Shown piece after piece: positions 9,755 through 17,231 of a stretch of DNA of 64,000 nucleotides (positions are counted from its first letter, which is position 1; each line of letters opens with the position of its first letter). The DNA is from Haloarcula argentinensis DSM 12282 (lineage in GTDB: Archaea > Halobacteriota > Halobacteria > Halobacteriales > Haloarculaceae), in the NCBI GenBank assembly GCA_000336895.1, contig AOLX01000023.1:177797-241796 (forward strand), written 5' to 3'. The notes beneath the pieces are model-generated. The model did no database searches. It had not been told where the DNA came from and saw only the letters and a list, made by a program, of their open reading frames with translations. The translations under genes and the position numbers were made by a program.

Positions 9755-9937
9755 ATGGAGATGCGAAAACTCTCCCCGGCAGGTGGCTGTGTGACCGTCT
9801 CAATACCGATAGATGATCTCCGCGAGCGCGGTGTCGTCGACGAGGATGGCGAGTTGGTGGGCAACCACTGGGCGAAGGTCGAGAGTCTTGATCAGGACGA
9901 CGAGGGCGACTACCGGTTAGAGTTGGTCAGCCCATGA
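9755..9937 (+). CDS. AbrB/SpoVT-like small DNA-binding protein
   Basis: This 60-residue protein has the swapped-hairpin pattern RKLSPAGGCVTVSIPIDDL, typical of AbrB/MazE-like N-termini in which a basic strand is followed by SIP and a short helix. The ATG is about 25 nt after a TTTTAG box, so the mRNA is probably leaderless. It diverges from the virion operon and could regulate it through the repeats at 9641-9672. No toxin partner is obvious next to it. Confidence 0.5.
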   Translation: MEMRKLSPAGGCVTVSIPIDDLRERGVVDEDGELVGNHWAKVESLDQDDEGDYRLELVSP

Positions 9938-10160
9938 TGCGAGCCCGACCCCGTGGGGTTCGAGCCAGATGTAACGCCAATCCTCAATGTATGCACCTGT
10001 GGGCTGTGGGCCGTGGGCTACGGTGCATAGAATCAGGGCGGTCGGGACAGGGGTTCGGCACGATCACACCAACGATCCGACCCCTCTTTATCAAGAACCA
10101 CCCTGTCGCTCACTCCAAAACGACGCGAACCAACCCCTGGTACATACACTCGTTTAAACA
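9938..10160. repeat. Intergenic region with two stem-loops
   Basis: CGACCCC/GGGGTTCG (9946-9952 and 9955-9962) forms a compact hairpin with one bulged T immediately after the AbrB-like gene and is a plausible terminator. TATGCACC/GGTGCATA (9990-9997 and 10022-10029) is an 8-bp perfect inverted repeat around a GTGGGC-repetitive loop. A 76-codon frame across this gap has poor composition and I do not call it a gene. Confidence 0.4.
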
Positions 10161-10418
10161 ATGACCCGACGCACCAGTCTTAAGATCACTGACGAACGGC
10201 AACGACTACTGGATAAGGCAAGTGCGATTGTCGCAAGTGACCAGCACGACGACCCGCCGATGTCCGATGTACTGGATGCGGCGCTGACGCATCTTGTCGA
10301 GAGTGAGGAAAATATCCAGAACGCGCGTGAGGAGCTAGACCCCGAGACAATCCAACACTTCAACACAACCGTTCTTGGACTTCGCTACCGGACGAGTGTC
10401 AAGAGTAGGTGGCGATAG
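10161..10418 (+). CDS. Ribbon-helix-helix-like small protein (DUF7386-like)
   Basis: This 85-residue protein starts MTRRTSLKITDERQRLLDKA, a basic strand followed by two helices as in ribbon-helix-helix regulators. Its basic C-terminus ends VKSRWR. It resembles a haloarchaeal RHH family found on plasmids and proviruses (DUF7386, from memory). It probably binds DNA as a dimer and may control the AT-rich genes downstream. Its target is unknown. Confidence 0.5.
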   Translation: MTRRTSLKITDERQRLLDKASAIVASDQHDDPPMSDVLDAALTHLVESEENIQNAREELDPETIQHFNTTVLGLRYRTSVKSRWR

Positions 10419-10545
10419 TATTTCTTGGCCATAGTCCAAATATTCACCAGAATTACCAGATTATATACATACATCGCTAAAGTTACATTTTAAGAGTCTA
10501 TTCTTTTACCGTCAGATTAATTTCAATCCAAAGTGACGAACACGT

Positions 10546-11235
10546 ATGAAGGCAGGAAAAATTTCTCTGGTTGATTCGGATACAGAATCATTAGAATCAT
10601 TTCATAAAACATACCCCACAGACAAGGGATCACCATTCGATGAAATCGCGGAGTCATTGGATGTGAGAGAAGAGATTCCCTTGCCTGGCGACCGTACCGG
10701 CTACTCAGGTCGTGCTGCTGTTGAGCAAATAGAAAGCAAAGAAAAGTTGGAGATAACTGAAGATGGTTCTATTTCTGTGGGTGAAACTCTAGAAAAGCAA
10801 GTTGCATACACAGAATTCATTTTTGTCCCAGATTCGTTTTTGGCTGTAGATAGTTCTGCTGGTGAATTTTTGGACCCACTATTAAATAGACACACGCAGC
10901 ACACAAGCTTCCCTGCTAAGATTAATCTTGATTCTGTATTAAAGAACTCTGGCGAGCCGAACGTCTGGAAGATCGGATTCGAAGATCGGGGAGAGGAAGC
11001 AGAGAATGGTGTTGTCCACGGAGTAAACCTACTAAATGACCCTGAATTTGGCGACCTGCTGGGCGTTTCCTCAAAAAATCAGTTGGGGCTTGAACTGCAG
11101 ATTAACGACGACATGGCAAATGTGTTTGTCGCCAAAAGTGGATATGTCGAAATATATCAACCCGAACACTTTGACACAAAAGAATATATCCAATACGTTG
11201 AAGAGTACATTCTTCCAAGCTCTGAAATACAGTAG
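10546..11235 (+). CDS. AT-rich cargo protein of unknown function
   Basis: This 229-residue acidic protein has no signal peptide or transmembrane helix. I do not recognise its family. Its C-terminal third (NDDMANVFVAKSGYVEIY...DTKEYIQYVEEYILPSS) has the same rhythm as the end of the next gene: a strand ending VFV, an aromatic/acidic turn, then a Y..(Y)I..V helix closing on P and S/N. The codon use is AT-rich, unlike the virion genes, which suggests recent acquisition. It lies 53 nt before the next gene on the same strand. Confidence 0.45.
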   Translation: MKAGKISLVDSDTESLESFHKTYPTDKGSPFDEIAESLDVREEIPLPGDRTGYSGRAAVEQIESKEKLEITEDGSISVGETLEKQVAYTEFIFVPDSFLAVDSSAGEFLDPLLNRHTQHTSFPAKINLDSVLKNSGEPNVWKIGFEDRGEEAENGVVHGVNLLNDPEFGDLLGVSSKNQLGLELQINDDMANVFVAKSGYVEIYQPEHFDTKEYIQYVEEYILPSSEIQ

Positions 11236-11288
11236 ACAAGACACCTAATACCGAAAGTAATAATATATACCATATAAACTAGTCTGTC

Positions 11289-11960
11289 ATGGTAACTTCA
11301 TGCGCGGTTTACAATATAACTAGAGATATTGATATTGATGACGTTTACTCTCGTTTCACGAGCGGCGGAGCGTCATACAACCGACCTCCATCTCATGTTG
11401 ATGATCCCCTGTTAACCGACGTATCAAACGTACAAAGGACTTCTGAGGGGATAGAATGCACTGTCAGGTACGATATTGAGGATACTGTCCCCGTGCGGGA
11501 AGGCGAAGATCCGTGGATTGACACTCTAAAAACAACGACAGTACGTATATCTGAGAACAATTTTATTTTGAACAAATTCGACAGCAAGACGAAGGCCGCA
11601 CGTGAAGTGGGCCGTGTTTTGGAGATCGGCACTGATGGATATGACCCAGTTGAATTTTCTTCTGCGACTATACTCGGCGTCGTCGCTGAAGACAGTGAAG
11701 GAACAAATCAGGAGACCTGGAAAAACCCGACAGAACACGCTGACACAGCTACACTCTATGGGGATATTAGCGACTCAGCACTAGCAGCTGATTTCGATAC
11801 AGATGGACGACCATCTTGGGTCAGATTCGAATCTAGTCAATATCCTCAGCGCGAAGTAGGTATCTCTTCCAACAAAGATAGCGTTGTATTTGTCGGTGAT
11901 TGGGACTTTCCGGAGATGGAGAGCTATATCTCTAATGTCGTCATTCCGAACAATAGCTAA
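11289..11960 (+). CDS. AT-rich cargo protein of unknown function, possible paralogue of the preceding one
   Basis: This 223-residue soluble protein is acidic and beta-rich. I do not recognise it. Its end (NKDSVVFVGDWDFPEMESYISNVVIPNNS) is arranged like the end of the upstream protein. The stop overlaps the end of the convergent gene at 11957 by 4 nt. Together the two look like a cargo pair, but I cannot assign a role. Confidence 0.45.
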   Translation: MVTSCAVYNITRDIDIDDVYSRFTSGGASYNRPPSHVDDPLLTDVSNVQRTSEGIECTVRYDIEDTVPVREGEDPWIDTLKTTTVRISENNFILNKFDSKTKAAREVGRVLEIGTDGYDPVEFSSATILGVVAEDSEGTNQETWKNPTEHADTATLYGDISDSALAADFDTDGRPSWVRFESSQYPQREVGISSNKDSVVFVGDWDFPEMESYISNVVIPNNS

Positions 11961-12571
11961 CTAAACTGACTGCAATCCCTATCGCCTATAACTCCACGGA
12001 AATCTTCAATTGCTTTCTCAATTTTATGTGGTGATATATTCCCTACCCTGAAATTACTACGGAAGATCTCCAAACGATAGCTATCCTTTCTTACTCTTAC
12101 CACTTCGTCTGAAATCACATCATCGAAACGGCAGGTTAAGCTCAACTCACCCTTGTTGTCCCACAACGATTCAAATTTTGCATCAAATTCGGACTTTATA
12201 GATAGCAGCATCGAGAGGTTTCTAACTTCTCCATCTGGCCGTATATTCTCACTCTCAATCTTCAGGCGTATTCTGTCCGACTGCCTCTGTTCCACGGGTT
12301 CAATGTCTTCCGCGTGGTCATTGGCCCCGATCTGATTTACCGAAAATTCACCATCAAACTCATAATTCCTTCTATAGAATTCGAATTCTACTTTACTGAC
12401 ACGGCGATTAACGATTTCACAGTTCTGCAGTTTTTCGAAAATCAAATCTAAAAGGCGGCTGGATGCCACGGACTCGTCTAACGTGTACGTTGACGTGAGC
12501 ATGACTGATGCTACATCTGGAGTATCAGTAGCATCGATTTTCTTGGAGATATCCGGGTGAGAGAGTCCCAT
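11957..12571 (-). CDS. Hypothetical cargo protein
   Basis: This 204-residue soluble protein is rich in charged residues. The start (MGLSHPDISKKIDATDTPDV) is followed by alternating strand-like segments (SKVEFEFYRRNYEF, RIRLKIESENI, LSLTCRFDDVI), which indicate a beta-sandwich or cystatin-like fold. It converges with the upstream rightward gene with a 4-nt overlap. No homologue is recognised. It is AT-rich. Confidence 0.4.
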   Translation of the reverse strand: MGLSHPDISKKIDATDTPDVASVMLTSTYTLDESVASSRLLDLIFEKLQNCEIVNRRVSKVEFEFYRRNYEFDGEFSVNQIGANDHAEDIEPVEQRQSDRIRLKIESENIRPDGEVRNLSMLLSIKSEFDAKFESLWDNKGELSLTCRFDDVISDEVVRVRKDSYRLEIFRSNFRVGNISPHKIEKAIEDFRGVIGDRDCSQFS

Positions 12572-12659
12572 AAGTGTGCGAAATACCTGTTTCAGCCTAT
12601 TCTTATAATCCGTGCAACCCTAGTAACTCTTGTGATTGACTCAGCATGAAACTGTTGTT

Positions 12660-13370
12660 TCAATTTAATGAACGGAGTGTGTTATCCATCTCTTCAGCGT
12701 AAGTCATGGCAGCCTCCTTGCAGTCCTCAATTTCCTGTAATGTGCTATGGTATGCTTGTAAGTCACCGCTTTCGTACAAATCCCATAGTGTTTCTGCCCA
12801 GTCTTCGTGATCCGACTCCTCCTCCCAATATCTGATTGTTTCAATTCTCAAAGATTCTGCACCTGCAGATCGAGCCAATGCTTCAATTTCGGTAATCAGG
12901 TGTCGTTCATTATCTGCTGCTTCAAAAGCTTGCCATGTGTCTATCAACCATTGGTCAAAATCACCTTGTTCTCCGACCATGTGTGGATGATGATTAGGGC
13001 CTGGTTGTTCATGGACTTCTCTAAGAAACAGTACATCGTTGCCATCGACTTCACCGTCTGGAAGCCTTGTGATAAAACGATCCGCTAATCGAATCCGCTT
13101 CCGTTCTGCTGTTTCAAGATTATCTAATGCTGTAGTGTAGTTATCGGCTGCTCCTTTTAGAACCCTTGGCGCTCTGTCTTTTGTTGCCTCTGGAATCTCT
13201 TCCCACTCTGAATGTCTCTCTTGGTACTCATTCGGAAGATTACCCTCTGCAGCAGCTGCTGTTTCATCCATGAGTGGTCTGGTAAGCTCGTTATAATTCC
13301 ACTCTTTCCTGCCTCGCCACTTCTTTCTAACATATTTTACTCCCTTACCAGCCCATCTAAGCACTCCCAT
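12660..13370 (-). CDS. Hypothetical helical protein
   Basis: This 236-residue protein has a basic, possibly amphipathic N-terminus (MGVLRWAGKGVKYVRKKWRGR). It is otherwise predominantly helical and acidic, with many E/A/L heptad-like stretches (DNYTTALDNLETAERKRIRLADRF; AYHSTLQEIEDCKEAAM). I see no catalytic motif. The basic start could associate with the membrane surface. It follows the membrane-anchored protein at 13557 on the same strand, 186 nt downstream. Confidence 0.4.
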   Translation of the reverse strand: MGVLRWAGKGVKYVRKKWRGRKEWNYNELTRPLMDETAAAAEGNLPNEYQERHSEWEEIPEATKDRAPRVLKGAADNYTTALDNLETAERKRIRLADRFITRLPDGEVDGNDVLFLREVHEQPGPNHHPHMVGEQGDFDQWLIDTWQAFEAADNERHLITEIEALARSAGAESLRIETIRYWEEESDHEDWAETLWDLYESGDLQAYHSTLQEIEDCKEAAMTYAEEMDNTLRSLN

Positions 13371-13448
13371 AGTTAACGAATCTTCAACCTGTATAATGAC
13401 GTTTCCGCCTCCGTAATCTGGTCTTTAAATCTGATTTCAGCATTGACC

Positions 13449-13510
13449 CCTTTCGCCATCTTCTCTATCGAGAAACCGCCGTTGACCACCTATCCCGAGC
13501 GTAGGAACCA
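13449..13510 (+). pseudogene. Relic of an orc1/cdc6 N-terminus
   Basis: About 55 nt match the start of the intact orc1/cdc6 gene at 14341-14395 at high identity. Read in the same frame they give LLYRETAVDHLSRA followed by TAG, against LLHREAAVDHLSRAWEP in the intact protein. Nothing recognisable follows. It is either the leftover of a second initiator gene or a recombination footprint. Confidence 0.55.
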
Positions 13511-13556
13511 GAGATTCAGTTACCAGCTGACTTACGTCCCTGATTTGAACTATGGT

Positions 13557-14168
13557 CTATACGTTCGATCCACCTCCCAATTCAACCTCCCACCGGAAGA
13601 TTTCAGTTTGGCTTCCTCCATCACGGGCATACGCAACGAGTTCAGCACCCTCTGGAAGGGGGTTGAGTGTATTTGACGAAGTTCCAGAAGCAATGACTTC
13701 CGTTTCACCGCTTGCAATTCGCTCTACCTCCTCACCCTGATACTTGATTATAATTGAGTCCGCTGCACCCCACGTATTTACTCCGGCTTCAACATAGTAT
13801 CCCTCACCACTCTGTGACCGCTGGGAATAGAATGCAATCTCGGGGCCTGGAGTTGAAACCGGCTCAGGCGATTTAATTTCAATAGAGTCATCTGAGCCAG
13901 ATGTTGGCGTAGCGGTCTGGACCGTACTCTGTGATGCGGGTGTATCTGTCGATGGTTGTGGGCTACCAGAAGTAGTAGGAAATACATCTGCAATAACTAA
14001 TCCCCCCACTGCCAGCCCGGCACCCAGGGACATGGCAATCCCGAAGCCGATTACATAAACAGTTCGACGTTTCACAGACAGGACAACGAGAAATAAGAAC
14101 TTGAAACTATTCGTTGTCTCACGGTTTTGAATCGAACCTTTCGCAACAGCCCATATAACAGCCAACAA
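13557..14168 (-). CDS. Membrane-anchored extracellular protein with Ser/Thr linker
   Basis: This 203-residue protein has a transmembrane helix at about 35-60 (VYVIGFGIAMSLGAGLAVGGLVI). An S/T/P-rich spacer (about 65-110) and a small beta-rich external domain with repeated Gly/Glu strands follow. The true start may be the internal M at about 45; the N-terminal stretch is basic and hydrophobic. The layout suggests a surface-exposed protein, perhaps a receptor or superinfection-exclusion factor, but nothing identifies it. Confidence 0.4.
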   Translation of the reverse strand: MLAVIWAVAKGSIQNRETTNSFKFLFLVVLSVKRRTVYVIGFGIAMSLGAGLAVGGLVIADVFPTTSGSPQPSTDTPASQSTVQTATPTSGSDDSIEIKSPEPVSTPGPEIAFYSQRSQSGEGYYVEAGVNTWGAADSIIIKYQGEEVERIASGETEVIASGTSSNTLNPLPEGAELVAYARDGGSQTEIFRWEVELGGGSNV

Positions 14169-14237
14169 TCAAATCACCGTAATCATCTGCCTTCACAGCA
14201 GAACTCCGCCATGCGAGCATGGCGAATCACTTGATTT

Positions 14238-14265
14238 CTCCCGGAAGTGTCGCACCAGTTTATAT
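14238..14265 (+). promoter_or_regulatory. orc1/cdc6 promoter with a box shared with the 16.2-kb gene
   Basis: CTCCCGGAAGTGTCGCACC (14238-14256) precedes a TTTATAT box (14259-14265) located 28-34 nt before the ATG. Nearly the same 19 nt stand in the same place before the gene at 16259. The conserved part lies where BRE and activator sites lie in archaeal promoters. Confidence 0.5.
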
Positions 14266-14292
14266 CCCTGTCTGTTCTCACCCTCACCCAAG

Positions 14293-15369
14293 ATGATCGC
14301 AGACCCCGCTGTCTTCGATGATGAACACCTCCCGCGTCGCCTCCTCCATCGAGAAGCCGCCGTTGACCACTTATCTCGTGCGTGGGAACCGGCACTTGGT
14401 GGCGATCAAGCCCACGACGTACTGATACACGGCCCACCAGGCGTAGGGAAGACAGCGCTGACCCGACATTCTCTACGGAAGCTCACTGGACACGCCGATG
14501 TTCAAACGGCCCATGTTCGTTGTCTTGGCAAAACGACCGCCGGTGTAGTCCGCTCAGTTCTTCACGATCTCCCCGGCAGCGACCCATCGGTGAACGTCCC
14601 TCGCGAAGATCTGTGTATCCAACTGCAGGAGCGCGTCACCAGTCCGGTGATCGTTGTCCTCGACGAGGCTGACGGCCTCCCGTCCACTGACGCACTCGAC
14701 CGGCTGGTGGATGTCGAAAATCTGTCTGTCGTCGTTATCTGCCACGATCCTGATGAATGGCTATCCCGACTCGACGGGAGACTGCGGCGGCAGCTGTCAT
14801 TCGCGGAGTTTGGATTGGACCGCTACCATGTCGACGAACTGGCGGACATTCTTGAAGCACGGGCGAACCTTGGGCTACCGTCGGAATCGGTCACCCGCGA
14901 GCAGTTGGAGACAATAGCTGATGAGGTGGCCGGTGTTGCACGGAACGGTATACAGGCACTTCGACAGGCCGCACTTCGGGCGGAAGAGTTGCAACATGAT
15001 CGAATCACCAACGAGGATGTGAGTGAGTCGTTCGAGCGGGCGAAGCGACATATCCGCGAGCTGAATCTGGATTCCCTACCGTTCCATCACCAGGTGCTCT
15101 ACGAACTGATCCGCATGGGCGATGGGCTGGGGGCAGGTGAGCTACATGACCGGTACGACGCCGTCGCCGACCGCGCGTACCGTGGGCGCGAGCAGACGCC
15201 GATCTCGGAGCGAGGCCGGCGGACGAAGTTATCCAAACTGGAAGAGTACGATCTGATTGAGGTGGAGGGAGAGAATCGGCATCGGGTGTATCAAGTTTGT
15301 GATGACGATGTTGGCGCACTTGATGATCTGAACTGGACATTCGAAAATAGTCCTTGCAGAAGATTATGA
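14293..15369 (+). CDS. Orc1/Cdc6-type replication initiator ATPase
   Basis: This 358-residue AAA+ protein has Walker A GPPGVGKT at 47-54, Walker B VIVVLDEAD at 119-127, a sensor-like arginine region (DGRLRRQLSF) and a helical lid. A C-terminal winged helix (FHHQVLYELIRMGDG...) would contact origin DNA. It is slightly shorter than chromosomal haloarchaeal Orc1 proteins (about 400), as is usual for plasmid and provirus copies. A TATA box 28-34 nt upstream indicates a leaderless mRNA. It probably initiates or licenses replication of the element. It may work with, or be an alternative to, the 538-residue protein at 294. Confidence 0.85.
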   Translation: MIADPAVFDDEHLPRRLLHREAAVDHLSRAWEPALGGDQAHDVLIHGPPGVGKTALTRHSLRKLTGHADVQTAHVRCLGKTTAGVVRSVLHDLPGSDPSVNVPREDLCIQLQERVTSPVIVVLDEADGLPSTDALDRLVDVENLSVVVICHDPDEWLSRLDGRLRRQLSFAEFGLDRYHVDELADILEARANLGLPSESVTREQLETIADEVAGVARNGIQALRQAALRAEELQHDRITNEDVSESFERAKRHIRELNLDSLPFHHQVLYELIRMGDGLGAGELHDRYDAVADRAYRGREQTPISERGRRTKLSKLEEYDLIEVEGENRHRVYQVCDDDVGALDDLNWTFENSPCRRL

Positions 15370-15411
15370 TTCGAGACCTTGATTCTGGGAAGAGACAGTG
15401 CAGGTGAATTA

Positions 15412-16182
15412 ATGACAGCTCAGCGTCGTAAACTCATTATGTGCTCCGAAAATGACGGAAAGTCTCAAAGAGAACTTCAACGTGCCCATGATGAAGTAGA
15501 GAGACACATCAAACATGGTCATGAAAGGATAGTCGGTTGGTATATTGACAATCATGAAGTCGGCCAAGGAACTGAGCAAAACGAAATCTGCAGAGATGAA
15601 GTGGAGCGATTAATCGATGATTATGAACAACCACCCCATCAATCTATTATAAATAAAAGCATTCTATTCTTGGAAAAGGCTTTAGACCGATATGAGGATG
15701 ATAATACGGTAAAACTTGGATATGAAGAAACGCTGACTCCTGATCTATACTACCTTTATTTATCTATTGGGACTGAGATTCTAATGAACGGGATCATTCT
15801 CAAAACGCGGCCTGAGTTCTTTAGGGAAACATACCTGAAGCACAACCGATCTTTAGGTCTTGGTGCTATCCTTTGTGATACGCATCAAGGTAAGCAAGTC
15901 AAAAATGAATTACGAGATCACCTATTCGCTGAACTGAGTGAGGAACAGCAGAACCTAATTGATGATACTCTTGCACTAATTCATCTCCAGCGGAACAACT
16001 TGGTCCACCTTGGATATCACACGTTCAGTCAACCCAAAAATTGGGAGGCTTTCCATCATGTCCTTGCTTATCTGGTATCGGAGTTTACTGACCAGAACTC
16101 AGTAGCACAGCGGCTTATTGAACACGGAGATCTTGAATTGATAGATACCGAAGGATACAGTCTGTTACCTGTAGATCACTGA
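15412..16182 (+). CDS. HEPN-like cargo protein
   Basis: This 256-residue AT-rich, helical, soluble protein carries an RX4H signature typical of HEPN ribonucleases (RNNLVH, about 203-208), set after a long helix (IDDTLALIHLQ). An earlier helix (YYLYLSIGTEILMNGIILK) resembles the first conserved HEPN helix. HEPN proteins often act in abortive infection or toxin-antitoxin systems. I started it at ATG 15412; TTG 15379 and ATG 15439 are alternatives. No adjacent MNT nucleotidyltransferase partner is visible. The function is inferred from one motif. Confidence 0.45.
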   Translation: MTAQRRKLIMCSENDGKSQRELQRAHDEVERHIKHGHERIVGWYIDNHEVGQGTEQNEICRDEVERLIDDYEQPPHQSIINKSILFLEKALDRYEDDNTVKLGYEETLTPDLYYLYLSIGTEILMNGIILKTRPEFFRETYLKHNRSLGLGAILCDTHQGKQVKNELRDHLFAELSEEQQNLIDDTLALIHLQRNNLVHLGYHTFSQPKNWEAFHHVLAYLVSEFTDQNSVAQRLIEHGDLELIDTEGYSLLPVDH

Positions 16183-16204
16183 TAACTCTGCTATCAGTCG
16201 AAAA

Positions 16205-16230
16205 CTCCCGGAAGTATAGCACCTTTTTAA
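16205..16230 (+). promoter_or_regulatory. Second copy of the shared promoter box
   Basis: CTCCCGGAAGTATAGCACC (16205-16223) matches 17 of 19 positions with the box at 14238. It is followed by a TTTTTAA TATA-like run about 30 nt before the ATG at 16259. A common element before two separate provirus genes implies coordinated control. Confidence 0.5.
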
Positions 16231-16258
16231 CCTGTTTCTTCCCCTCGGTCCAAAGTGT

Positions 16259-16495
16259 ATGGAAGAAACAATGGAAGTCTACACTGGTGAGGAGGTGACC
16301 GTTGAACACATCAAAGCCCTCGGAGATGGTGGTGCACGCTTCGACATCACCGCTGAAGATGGCCGAAAGTGGCGGATTGACCTGACCCGAGATGGTGACA
16401 CAGAGATCGTGACGAGCTGGCGCGACGACAAGTTAGCGGATCTCGAATTACCGGAGTGGGCCGGTGATGTGACGGCACGACTCGCGAGGGTCTAA
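16259..16495 (+). CDS. Small acidic provirus protein
   Basis: This 78-residue protein (MEETMEVYTGEEVTVEHIK...) has alternating beta strands (ARFDITAEDGRKWRIDLTRDGDTEIVTSW) and no membrane segment. Translation may start at the second ATG (16271). It shares its promoter box with orc1/cdc6. I do not recognise the family; similar short proteins are common in haloarchaeal elements. Confidence 0.5.
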   Translation: MEETMEVYTGEEVTVEHIKALGDGGARFDITAEDGRKWRIDLTRDGDTEIVTSWRDDKLADLELPEWAGDVTARLARV

Positions 16496-16502
16496 GAGAA
16501 TG

Positions 16503-16802
16503 TCAGTCGGTGTCTTCGACAGGATCGAGTTTGCTTGCGTCGAGTTCCTCGTCGAGGAACGCACGCCCATCATTGGTCAGTCGGTAGAGACCGCGCCCGA
16601 TCTTCTCGACCAGACCGTATCGAGTAAGCTCAGAGAGTCGATCACGTGCATAATTGGCAGCGGCTATGTCGAAAGTATCATCGAGAGCTTGGGGAGTCAT
16701 GTTCCCTTCATCTCGAATCGTCTCCAGAATGGCTTCGTCAGTCTGAGTCATCCAATCAGCACGCTGCCTGGGCACATCAAGCGGTGTGGCTGTGGAACTC
16801 AT
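16503..16802 (-). CDS. PhiH1-type winged-helix repressor
   Basis: This 99-residue protein has a winged helix from about 17 to 80 (DWMTQTDEAILETIRDEG...YARDRLSELTRYGLVEKIGRGLYRLTNDG). This is the layout of the MarR-like repressors of haloviruses, named after the phage PhiH1 repressor. It diverges from the integrase operon, and a perfect 16-bp palindrome lies in the shared promoter region. It is therefore the best candidate for the lysogeny regulator. Its identity as repressor is inferred from fold and position. Confidence 0.65.
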   Translation of the reverse strand: MSSTATPLDVPRQRADWMTQTDEAILETIRDEGNMTPQALDDTFDIAAANYARDRLSELTRYGLVEKIGRGLYRLTNDGRAFLDEELDASKLDPVEDTD

Positions 16803-16858
16803 AGGTGTATCGGTGCATTAGACATCTATTTGCAATCACTTGTATCTCAGCGTAGTAG

Positions 16859-16884
16859 CACAGATTAATCTGTGTAATTCACAG
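16859..16884. promoter_or_regulatory. Perfect palindrome operator candidate
   Basis: CACAGATTAATCTGTG (16859-16874) is a perfect 16-bp palindrome. A further CACAG half-site follows at 16880-16884. It lies 57 bp upstream of the repressor start and about 32 bp before a TTATAC box (16906-16911) for the integrase operon, which suits a two-way switch. Confidence 0.6.
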
Positions 16885-16920
16885 AAAACTATTTCAGTAG
16901 AGGCGTTATACAGGTGAAGT

Positions 16921-16974
16921 GACCCGCCCATCGGACCAGAAAGGTCCGGCGTGCTGGCACACGCCGGGTGGGTC
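16921..16974 (+). other. Possible three-way-junction structure in the integrase operon leader
   Basis: The closing stem pairs 16921-16929 (GACCCGCCC) with 16966-16974 (GGGTGGGTC), nine pairs with one G-U. Inside are two adjacent hairpins: GGACC/GGTCC (16933-16937 and 16943-16947) and GGCGTG/CACGCC (16948-16953 and 16960-16965). All stem positions pair. It lies between the operator palindrome and the first small gene of the integrase operon. It could be an RNA leader or a DNA site. The TATA at 16906 would put transcription start near 16930-16936, so the RNA may lack part of the closing stem. Confidence 0.5.
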
Positions 16975-17001
16975 GTTTCCCGTTTGAGGCTTAGACGACC
17001 C

Positions 17002-17112
17002 ATGAAGTACGAGAGCAAGCGGGCTATTGAAAGTAGCCCAACGACCAGCAGTATAGCCAGTCGACCAGCCTGCGGAGACCGGTCCGTCCCGTCTGGAGGT
17101 GCACGTGCGTGA
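17002..17112 (+). CDS. Tiny protein, first gene of the integrase operon
   Basis: This 36-residue frame (MKYESKRAIESSPTTSSIAS...) stops at TGA 17110-17112, overlapping the GTG start of the next gene by 4 nt. Three successive 4-nt overlaps up to the integrase are the main evidence. In SNJ2 the integrase is co-transcribed with small proteins that modulate integration and excision, and this may be such a factor. A hairpin GGGCTA/TAGCCC lies within it. Confidence 0.4.
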   Translation: MKYESKRAIESSPTTSSIASRPACGDRSVPSGGARA

Positions 17113-17231
17113 GCGACCGCGTCATCGAAGACGTGGACAAGTGCGAGACGGACGGCTGTGAGGAGTTCTGCTACCCCGGCCAGTCACACTGCCTGGGTTG
17201 TCATCGAAAGCGAAGCCGGGGGAGAGCATGA
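17109..17231 (+). CDS. Tiny cysteine-rich zinc-binding protein upstream of integrase
   Basis: This 40-residue protein starts at GTG 17109. It has four to five cysteines and two histidines in CETDGCEEFCYPGQSHCLGC, a compact zinc-finger arrangement, and a basic tail (HRKRSRGRA). It overlaps both neighbours by 4 nt (GTGA at its start, ATGA at its end). It is probably an integrase accessory factor, such as a recombination directionality or DNA-bending protein, by analogy with the SNJ2 int operon. That role is inferred. Confidence 0.6.
   Translation: MSDRVIEDVDKCETDGCEEFCYPGQSHCLGCHRKRSRGRA

Noticed and set aside
9934..10164. 76-codon frame in the gap after the AbrB-like gene
   Set aside because: It is made of a hairpin and a GTGGGC-repetitive inverted repeat, with no ribosome or promoter signal and an implausible residue mix.
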